Assembly: GCA_013151875.1 (NCBI GenBank)
Contig: JAADHL010000295.1
Location: 1-10,959 of the forward strand
Origin: Deltaproteobacteria bacterium
GTDB taxonomy: Bacteria > Myxococcota_A > UBA9042 > DTJE01
Length of the DNA: 10,959 nucleotides
Direction of reading: 5' to 3'
Below are positions 1 to 7,989 of this stretch, piece by piece. The position numbers and the translations under genes were made by a program. The notes beneath the pieces were generated by a model. The model worked only from the letters and a program-made list of their open reading frames with translations, ran no database searches and was not told the origin of the DNA. Positions within the stretch are counted from its first letter, which is position 1; each line of letters starts with the position of its first letter.

Positions 1-1131
1 CCTGTCACCCACCAAGTGCCCGTAGGTGTCGTTTACCAGCTTGAATCTGTCGGCATCCACCATGAGCAGACTCAGGTCATGGCCATGTCTCTTGCAAAAG
101 GCGAACGTCTCGGACAACCTGACGATGAATGCCTGCCTATTGTACAGCCCGGTCAACCCGTCCATCATGGCGTCCCTTTCCATGCGGGCCTGCATCCTGA
201 ATCGTTGCAACAGCAAGGCGGCGCAGTCGCACAGGGTTCGGACGCCATGCGCCGTAAAGGGCCTTTCGAAATCACCCCCGGCCAGCAACAGGGCGCCGAC
301 GGGGTCGTCCATCGGCCCCATGGGGTGCACGATCAGGCCGTCGTTTTCAGAGATCGCGAGGTCCAGCCCCTTTCCAAGCACGGGCCTCATTCGGCGGGAA
401 AACCTGAAACCGGAGGGCACGGCAGCACCGGTCCTGATCGCCAGGCTCATCAGGCCGGAAGATATGTCAAAAGTCGCGCCCAGCATGCCGGATGCTTCGG
501 GGCCGTAGCCGCCCACGATTGTGGCCTCGTCCCGGCCGGTAAGAAGGGCGGCCAGACCCGTTACAGCCCCGGTCTGACGCGCCGCGGTCCCGACCAGCCT
601 GCCCACGCACTCCTGCTCGGTGACGGAGGTCAGAACCCCCCTCAAGCCCTCCAAAATTCCGCTGAGATATTCAACAAGCCGCGACTGCGCCAACTGGTCC
701 CTTGCGTTGCCCGAGGCAGCCTCCAGCAGGGCGCACATGCTCACGAATCCGTCGAAATCAACGTCGCTTACGGGTCTGTCACGCCTGTCAGCCCACAGGA
801 CCCCCCCCATGAACGGCACCGCCATGGCGCCGGCCGAGGGAACCCCATTGGATGAATAAGGGGTCCTCAAGGGCATCACGCCCTGCGGATTGAATACCGC
901 AGGGCTGCCACCGCTCAACACGGATGCAGCGGCCCCAAGGTCCCTGACAGTACCCCCTTCGCGCGCATCACCCTTTTCGCCGTCGCCCAGCAACGCCCTG
1001 AGTTCGAACAAGCCGTTGCCGTCCGGGGCCAGGAACGCGAGCCTGCGCATCCCGAAGGCCAGGCGGATCGTTTCCAGTACGCGACGGTCAGGTTCGCTTT
1101 CTATCACTATGTTTCCGGATTCAGGCGACAA
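1..1131 (-). CDS. GAF-GGDEF diguanylate cyclase (C-terminus beyond left edge)
   Basis: Partial gene: 377 codons are visible and the frame is still open at position 1. The opening of a GGDEF domain is clear, with DGLTGLYNRQAF from about residue 324 and then VDADRFKLVNDTYGH. The GG(D/E)EF active-site loop itself lies off the window, so catalytic competence cannot be judged. Residues about 140-305 look like a GAF sensor domain. Residues about 15-125 may be a second, more divergent GAF. No signal peptide or membrane segment is seen, so it is probably cytosolic. The family makes cyclic di-GMP from two GTP, and GAF domains usually sense a small ligand. The start is taken as TTG at 1131, because GAGGGA at 1146-1141 sits 9 nt upstream. 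The in-frame GTG at 1140 abuts that site and is less likely. The upstream acyltransferase stops at 1160, so the two are probably co-transcribed. Confidence 0.85.
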   Translation of the reverse strand, partial: MSPESGNIVIESEPDRRVLETIRLAFGMRRLAFLAPDGNGLFELRALLGDGEKGDAREGGTVRDLGAAASVLSGGSPAVFNPQGVMPLRTPYSSNGVPSAGAMAVPFMGGVLWADRRDRPVSDVDFDGFVSMCALLEAASGNARDQLAQSRLVEYLSGILEGLRGVLTSVTEQECVGRLVGTAARQTGAVTGLAALLTGRDEATIVGGYGPEASGMLGATFDISSGLMSLAIRTGAAVPSGFRFSRRMRPVLGKGLDLAISENDGLIVHPMGPMDDPVGALLLAGGDFERPFTAHGVRTLCDCAALLLQRFRMQARMERDAMMDGLTGLYNRQAFIVRLSETFAFCKRHGHDLSLLMVDADRFKLVNDTYGHLVGDR

Positions 1132-1159
1132 CCCAGTCACTCCCTCGGATGCCGTTCAC

Positions 1160-1969
1160 CTATTTCTGCACCCGATAAAGCAGGTCCGAGACACGCCCGC
1201 GAACCAGTTCGTTCAATCGGAGCACGTCCGCCTCGTCGGGCGAATCGGTGCCCGCCTTCTCGCGAAGGTTGATGGTTTCGCCCACGATCATGGAAAACCT
1301 GGCTGGAAGCGGCAGCAACCCCAGAACACCCAGAAGCGGGAATGTAGGGGTGACAGGCAGGAACGGAAGCCCCAGCAGTTTGCCTATGGTTTCAAAGCGG
1401 GCCAGCACCGGATAGGCCGTTTCAGGGCCGGTTATTCCGACCGGCACCACCTCGACGTCGGTTCTTATCGCCAGCCTGACCACGCCGCCCCTTCCAAACC
1501 GCTGGATTCTGTTGCCCTCGAACAGGGTCTTGCCGGCGCCCTTGACCCCCTCGGGAAAGGCAAGCACGGACTGGCCCTGGGCCAGCAGACGCACCGCGTT
1601 TTCCTGACACGCCCTGACGCAACCCAGACGGCTCATCCACATGCCGATGTACGGAAGGGTGAATACGTAGTCCTCCAGCAAGGGGCGCAGCGGTTTCCCG
1701 AACAGCATCGGGTCCAGGGCGGACTTGATCATCAGGGCGTCCAGCGGCAGGAATCCACCGTGGTTGGACACGAAAATACGGGGCCGCCTCCAGTCGGGGT
1801 TGCCCTCAAAGGACACCTTCGTCTTGAACAGATTTTCGGCCGTCCAGCCTATGAACGGCATCACATGACGATGGAAGTCCGGATCGAACCCCCAAAGATC
1901 CATCCTGCGCACCAGGGCCGTACCCCTGGCCCCGGTCGGGCCGCCGGATGACTGCGGACGCGGCGTCAT
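1160..1969 (-). CDS. lysophospholipid/glycerolipid acyltransferase (LPLAT, PlsC-like)
   Basis: A 269-aa protein of the PlsC-like LPLAT superfamily, which transfers acyl groups to lysophospholipids or related acceptors at the inner membrane. Visible motifs are SNHGGFLPLD (His70, Asp77; the usual block I is NHX4D, here the spacing is HX6D), the block II/III region around GMWMSRLG and FPEGVKG at 138-144, then VVPVGITG near 185. Hydrophobic stretches near 195-215 suggest membrane association, with no clear multi-span topology. The HGGxLPxD form is, from memory, shared by a bacterial subgroup often found beside SDR proteins, so the exact substrate is uncertain and phosphatidic acid synthesis should not be assumed. 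The ATG overlaps the SDR stop as ATGA (1966-1969), indicating translational coupling. An internal ATG at residue 23 is an alternative start but is less favoured. Confidence 0.85.
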   Translation of the reverse strand: MTPRPQSSGGPTGARGTALVRRMDLWGFDPDFHRHVMPFIGWTAENLFKTKVSFEGNPDWRRPRIFVSNHGGFLPLDALMIKSALDPMLFGKPLRPLLEDYVFTLPYIGMWMSRLGCVRACQENAVRLLAQGQSVLAFPEGVKGAGKTLFEGNRIQRFGRGGVVRLAIRTDVEVVPVGITGPETAYPVLARFETIGKLLGLPFLPVTPTFPLLGVLGLLPLPARFSMIVGETINLREKAGTDSPDEADVLRLNELVRGRVSDLLYRVQK

Positions 1970-3063
1970 TCAAAACCCTCCAGACTCTTTCCATAGAACT
2001 CGAGCACCGTGTCGAGGGTGGACCTTTCGGGCACGAATCCGAGTTCCCGGCGGGCCCTGGATCCATCCGTGACCAGCGAAAAACGCAAAAAGTTCAGGAA
2101 CGACCAGTGTACGTCCCCGATACCGGCGGTCCACAACAACCGGTATCCCGGCAAGGCGAGAACATGGGGCAGCTTCACCCGCACCTTGGACCCGAGCCGC
2201 ATGATGTCGGACAACGCGATCGCGTCCTCGGTCGTTATATTGAACACACCCGGATGGTCCTCACGGATGCAGCGCCGGTAGGCCTCCAGCAGGTCGTGGG
2301 GATGAATGAACTGGAACAACGGGTCGAAGCCCAGCAGCGAGGGCATGACGCGGTTGCGCAGGGTCCTTGAAATGGCTCGATCCACCCGGGGATCCAGCAC
2401 CAGAGCGGATCGGATGACCGTGGTGCATACCTCGGGATGACTTTCCGTGAACCGTTTCACCGCGGCCTCGGCATCCACCTTGTCGCTCCACGGGGGAAGC
2501 GTGCGGGCGGAAAAAAGGGCGGCATCCTCGCTCAGGGGGGTCGCGTTGCGATGGGTTATCCCATAGACCGAAACCGACGAAGTGACCACCAGTTTTCCGA
2601 CACCGGCGCGCACCACGGCGGCCAGCACCCTGTCCGTTCCCACCGACTCCAGTTCATGCGCCCATTCGGTGTCCCTGACCGTGTTCCACAGAAACGCGGA
2701 GTGCAGAAAGCAATTGGTTTTATGCTGCGACATGACCTCGGCCATCTCGGCGTCGGCGCCGGGCTGGGTCAGATCGAGCTGGTGATAGACGACCCTCGGG
2801 TCGCCCGTGTCCGGAGGTTGAACGTCGAACACAACCGCCCTTTCCACGTTCCCGACCGCGTCCAGGCCGTCCAGGATTCCGGCGCCCACAAGGGTCTGGC
2901 TTCCCGTGACCGCGATGCTCAGGACGTCGGATCGGTCCGAACGCCTTGCCCGGGGCCTCTTTTTCACCGTCTTCTTCGCAGCGATTTTGCTTGCGGAAGG
3001 CCTCTTTCCGGCGGTCCGCTTCCGAACGGCATTCCCTGTTTTCGTCCTCGGCTTCATCGGCAT
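1966..3063 (-). CDS. atypical SDR / NAD-dependent epimerase-like protein with basic N-terminal tail
   Basis: 365 aa. Residues 47-365 form an extended-type SDR (epimerase/dehydratase-like) fold: beta-1 SIAVTG followed by a degenerate nucleotide loop (TGSQTLVG, 53-60, where TGxxGxxG would be usual), an acidic end of beta-2 (VVFDV, 77-81), and VTSSVSVYG at 160-168. The expected YxxxK reads Y167-G-I-T-H171, so the catalytic lysine is replaced by His. It may be a non-catalytic or binding member of the atypical SDRs. Residues 1-46 are very rich in Lys/Arg (about 18 of 46) with AAKK and KKRPRARR runs, like a histone-H1-type tail. The ATG at 3063 is followed by a second ATG at 3057. Neither has a good Shine-Dalgarno site, and the only other in-frame start before the Rossmann core is a GTG at residue 33. 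It overlaps the downstream acyltransferase by ATGA. Substrate unknown. Confidence 0.8.
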   Translation of the reverse strand: MPMKPRTKTGNAVRKRTAGKRPSASKIAAKKTVKKRPRARRSDRSDVLSIAVTGSQTLVGAGILDGLDAVGNVERAVVFDVQPPDTGDPRVVYHQLDLTQPGADAEMAEVMSQHKTNCFLHSAFLWNTVRDTEWAHELESVGTDRVLAAVVRAGVGKLVVTSSVSVYGITHRNATPLSEDAALFSARTLPPWSDKVDAEAAVKRFTESHPEVCTTVIRSALVLDPRVDRAISRTLRNRVMPSLLGFDPLFQFIHPHDLLEAYRRCIREDHPGVFNITTEDAIALSDIMRLGSKVRVKLPHVLALPGYRLLWTAGIGDVHWSFLNFLRFSLVTDGSRARRELGFVPERSTLDTVLEFYGKSLEGFE

Positions 3064-3164
3064 GAAACTAGCACATACATCGATTCAAGGGTAGCCGTGC
3101 GGGCGTCGTCGACCACCCCACGGGCGCAAAGCGCCGATCAGGCTGCCCAGCCGCTCGAAATCGC

Positions 3165-3193
3165 TTTACATGCAGCCTGTTTCATGGTAGTTA
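3165..3193 (+). promoter_or_regulatory. candidate sigma-70 promoter for gyrB
   Basis: TTTACA (3165-3170, 5 of 6 to the -35 consensus) is followed after 17 nt by TAGTTA (3188-3193), a poor -10. The predicted transcript would start near 3200, about 37 nt before the gyrB ATG. The 173-bp divergent gap (3064-3236) also holds a small GGCGC-AAA-GCGCC hairpin (3123-3135). I could not find a convincing promoter for the leftward SDR gene in it. Confidence 0.35.
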
Positions 3194-3236
3194 TCCCCCG
3201 GCTTTTCACGGTACCTTTTCACTTGAGGCTTACAAG

Positions 3237-5690
<2,454 letters not shown>

Positions 5691-5699
<9 letters not shown>

Positions 5700-5755
5700 G
5701 CTTTGGATGTTTGAGTTGGGATGTCTGAGGTAGACGGGATGTCTGAGGTAGACGG
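5691..5755 (+). repeat. short direct repeats at the gyrB / downstream-gene junction
   Basis: Four copies of GATGTYTGAG begin at 5691, 5706, 5720 and 5738. The last two are part of a perfect 18-bp tandem duplication, GATGTCTGAGGTAGACGG (5720-5737 and 5738-5755). The first copy contains the gyrB stop (GAT GTT TGA). A degenerate fifth copy, CGTGTCTGAG at 5778-5787, contains the GTG start of the next gene. The repeats create two short overlapping reading frames. One is 5692-5733 (13 codons, beginning MFELWMFELG). The other is 5721-5786 (21 codons, beginning MSEVDGMSEVDG), and its stop overlaps the next gene's GTG. Whether either is translated is unknown. Confidence 0.8.
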
Positions 5756-5778
5756 TATCTCGCGATTCGGATTGCCGC

Positions 5779-6471
5779 GTGTCTGAGGAAACCTTCCACT
5801 ACGTAGAGGAAGTAGAGGAGTTTTTTGTCGCCACCATACGCAAGGGACTGATGCTCCGCTCATCCGACGTGGACGTGGTCAGGGATTGGCAGTCACGAAA
5901 TGTTCCAGTCGACGTCGTCAGAAAGGGTATTCTGGACGGGGTCCGGGCCTTTTTGCAATCAGCGGATCCCGGACAGGCGCTTCCCTCGATCCTGAAATAC
6001 TACCGCACATACGTCGAGAAGGCCTTCGAGACCCATCAGAGAGCTATGGAACGCGGCCTTGTCTTTGATCATGATGGGGCCGAAAACGACAAGGCGGCGG
6101 ACCTGGTCCGGCACGCGGTGAACGTCCTGACGGAATGCGCCGCAAAGGGCCGGGACACCTGGCGCGCCTCCGTGTATTCCCGGGCTATTGAACGGTTGGA
6201 AGCGACCGTGGCGGAAAAGGGAGTGATTGCAGGTCTGGAACACATAGAGCGCGACGTCGTGCAATCCCTTATCGACTCCGCCCCCGACGAGGTGTCGTCA
6301 CGCATCCACGCTGCCATCGACGCGAAACTGGCCCAGGCCCGATCTCGGGGTCTGGGAAAAGCGGCCATGGAAGACGTAAAAGGCGCCGAGTTGATGAAAG
6401 CGGCCGAAAATGAGTTCGCATTTCCCGGACTTGTCGATATCATGGTGAAGATACCGGCAGACGATGGATGA
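5779..6471 (+). CDS. unrecognised 230-aa helical protein beside the DnaC-like ATPase
   Basis: I cannot assign a function. The protein looks almost entirely alpha-helical, with no signal peptide, membrane span or cysteine cluster. Residues about 10-75 contain a recognisable pattern (VEEFFVATIRKG, then SSDVDVVRDWQSRNVPVDVVRKGI) that I associate, from memory only, with conserved hypothetical proteins of delta-proteobacteria and acidobacteria having a D..W...GIPL.VV..GI signature. The C-terminal half is charged helices ending in an FPGLVDIMVKI tail. The GTG start at 5779 has only a weak upstream GGA. It begins GTG TCT GAG, a copy of the repeat unit at this junction, so the true start could be elsewhere. 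An internal GTAGAGGAR duplication (5803-5820) encodes VEEVEE. It ends 4 nt before the DnaC-like gene, so the two are very probably co-translated. A role with the helicase loader is inferred from context alone. Confidence 0.8.
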   Translation: MSEETFHYVEEVEEFFVATIRKGLMLRSSDVDVVRDWQSRNVPVDVVRKGILDGVRAFLQSADPGQALPSILKYYRTYVEKAFETHQRAMERGLVFDHDGAENDKAADLVRHAVNVLTECAAKGRDTWRASVYSRAIERLEATVAEKGVIAGLEHIERDVVQSLIDSAPDEVSSRIHAAIDAKLAQARSRGLGKAAMEDVKGAELMKAAENEFAFPGLVDIMVKIPADDG

Positions 6472-6475
6472 ATAA

Positions 6476-7297
6476 ATGAGCTGCGACATCTGCAAAGACG
6501 CTGATTACATCACCGAAGCCGGCGCGGAGTTCGCCAAGGCCAGCGTCTGTGAGTGCCGGATGCCCTGCCCCGATTGCGGCGGCACCGGCTATGTGATCGA
6601 GGATGGCGAGGACGACGGACCGCCGACCATGACGCGCTGCTCGTGTCATGAATTGAACCGACGCATCTCGATCTTCAACAACGCCGGCATACCCGCCTCC
6701 ATGCACGACAAGACCCTGGAAAATTTCCATGTCGGTCGAGGGTCCACCGGCAACCTGGGCGAGGTCAGGCTGCACCTCAAGCGCTACCGCCAGTCATTCA
6801 GTCCCCCTTCCATCAAGGGTCTGCTGCTCAGCGGCCCGCCAGGGACCGGCAAGACACATCTGGTATGCGCGCTCATGAGGCATTTTTCCTTGGAAATGGG
6901 CTTTGAGGTGCGTTTCATCGATTTCTTCCACCTGCTGTCCATGTTGCGGGCCTCCTACGCGGAAAAACGGTCCGAGGAAGATATCCTGGGGCCCCTGGTC
7001 GAGGTGGAGGTGCTGGCGATTGACGAACTGGGCAAGGGACGCGCCACCGACTGGGAGGTTTCCGTAGTGGATCAGCTGATCAGTCGGCGCTACAACACTG
7101 GTCGCACGGTGCTGGCCACGACCAATTACGAAACCGGGTTGAAGCCGGCCAAGGCGACCTCGGTGCGACGCCAGACCACACGAACCACCCTTGCGGAACG
7201 GGTCGGGGAAAGGGTCTTTTCCCGTCTTGTCGAGATGTGCCATTTCCTGACCGTCAACGGCCCCGACTACCGCAAACGAAATGGTGAGGGTATGTAA
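6476..7297 (+). CDS. DnaC/IstB-type AAA+ ATPase with N-terminal zinc-binding cysteines, probable helicase loader
   Basis: 273 aa. The AAA+ core has Walker A GPPGTGKT (120-127), Walker B VLAIDELGKG (D183, E184), a sensor-1-like ATTNY near 220 and an arginine-bearing RVGERVFSRLVEMC box near 240-253, as in DnaC, DnaI and IstB. The first 57 residues carry eight cysteines (3, 6, 25, 27, 31, 34, 55, 57), including CPDCGGTGY, which resembles a DnaJ-type zinc motif, so one or two zinc sites are likely. DnaC/DnaI proteins load the replicative helicase DnaB onto DNA, and DnaI also has an N-terminal zinc domain that contacts the helicase. Placement after gyrB, with no transposase gene nearby, favours a chromosomal helicase loader over the IS21 partner IstB. 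It follows the 230-aa unknown gene by 4 nt, with only a weak GGATGA-type site upstream. Confidence 0.88.
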   Translation: MSCDICKDADYITEAGAEFAKASVCECRMPCPDCGGTGYVIEDGEDDGPPTMTRCSCHELNRRISIFNNAGIPASMHDKTLENFHVGRGSTGNLGEVRLHLKRYRQSFSPPSIKGLLLSGPPGTGKTHLVCALMRHFSLEMGFEVRFIDFFHLLSMLRASYAEKRSEEDILGPLVEVEVLAIDELGKGRATDWEVSVVDQLISRRYNTGRTVLATTNYETGLKPAKATSVRRQTTRTTLAERVGERVFSRLVEMCHFLTVNGPDYRKRNGEGM

Positions 7298-7301
7298 GGC
7301 T

Positions 7302-7354
7302 GGGCCGTTTCTCGTGAAGCGGCGATGCAACGGCCCGAGAAAGGCGTCCGCGCC
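7302..7354. terminator. inverted repeats in the convergent gap, possible terminators
   Basis: The gap between the converging DnaC-like gene and recR holds GGGCCGTT (7302-7309) paired perfectly with AACGGCCC (7329-7336). Interleaved with it, TTTCTCG (7308-7314) is complementary to CGAGAAA (7336-7342). Read leftward, GGCG-CGGA-CGCC (7354-7343) is followed by TTTCTC, a weak intrinsic-terminator-like element for recR. None has a long T tract, so termination may depend on Rho. Confidence 0.35.
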
Positions 7355-7372
7355 ACTGAGCGAGCATGGCGG

Positions 7373-7975
7373 TTAGAGTTCCTTTCTGCCCCGAAGCGCC
7401 CTCATCAGAGTGACTGCGTCCAGGTATTCGATGCTGCTGCCCATGGGTATGCCGGTCGCCGGTCGGGAGACCTTCACGCCGCTACCTTCCAGCAACTTGC
7501 GGATGTACAGGGCCGTTGTTTCGCCCTCTGCGCTGGCGCCGGTGGCCAGGATCACCTCCCGGACGCCGCCGTCCGCGACACGGGCCGCAAGGTCCTTGAT
7601 GCGCAGGCCTTCAGGCGTCACCCCCCTCAGCACGGAAATGACGCCGCCCAGCACGTGATACAGACCACGGTAGTCCCCGACCTTCTCAATGGCCAGCACG
7701 TCGGCCACGTTTTCGGCCACGCATATCGTGGACCTGTCGCGCGAGGGGTCGCCGCAGAAATCGCAAAGGTCGCCCTGGGCCACGAACCCGCATTCGTCGC
7801 ACGCCTTCACCCCCTCGGCCATGGAGGAAAGCGCGGCCTCCAGGTTACGCACGCCGTCGGGCGACCTGTTCATCAGGTTCAGAACGTATCTGGTCGCGGT
7901 CTTTTCCCCAACGCCGGGCAATTTGCGCAGCTCATCGATCAGTTTCAGCACCGGCTGGGGCAAGTGATTTTTCAT
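7373..7975 (-). CDS. recR: recombination mediator protein RecR
   Basis: A 200-aa RecR, which with RecO (and RecF) loads RecA onto SSB-coated single-stranded DNA at gaps. In order: helix-hairpin-helix LPGVGEKTATR (19-29), a C4 zinc site (C59, C62, C71, C74), a TOPRIM domain starting at STICVAE, and the family-typical C-terminus GIPMGSSIEYLDAVTLMRALRGR split across 178-198. The ATG at 7975 is chosen because GGTGG lies 5 nt upstream and the resulting length matches E. coli RecR (201 aa). The in-frame GTG at 7984 would add three residues. It follows the dnaX stop (7990) by 14 nt. In many bacteria the DNA-binding protein gene ebfC/ybaB sits between dnaX and recR, but here it does not. Confidence 0.96.
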   Translation of the reverse strand: MKNHLPQPVLKLIDELRKLPGVGEKTATRYVLNLMNRSPDGVRNLEAALSSMAEGVKACDECGFVAQGDLCDFCGDPSRDRSTICVAENVADVLAIEKVGDYRGLYHVLGGVISVLRGVTPEGLRIKDLAARVADGGVREVILATGASAEGETTALYIRKLLEGSGVKVSRPATGIPMGSSIEYLDAVTLMRALRGRKEL

Positions 7976-7989
7976 GAAAACCACCAGGG

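Noticed and set aside
890..1951. Plus-strand open frame of 353 codons opposite the acyltransferase and cyclase
   Set aside because: The minus-strand genes have clear LPLAT and GAF/GGDEF motifs. The plus-strand translation is low-complexity and motif-free.
3123..3135. GGCGC-AAA-GCGCC hairpin between the SDR gene and gyrB as an operator or riboswitch
   Set aside because: A 5-bp stem with a 3-nt loop is expected by chance at this GC content. No wider conserved structure is visible.
5720..5755. Tandem 18-bp repeat as a CRISPR or iteron array
   Set aside because: Two contiguous copies without spacers, and no cas or rep genes, fit local duplication.
6476..7297. IS21 IstB transposition helper
   Set aside because: No IstA transposase, inverted repeats or target duplications are present, and the eight-cysteine N-terminus and gyrB context fit a chromosomal helicase loader better.
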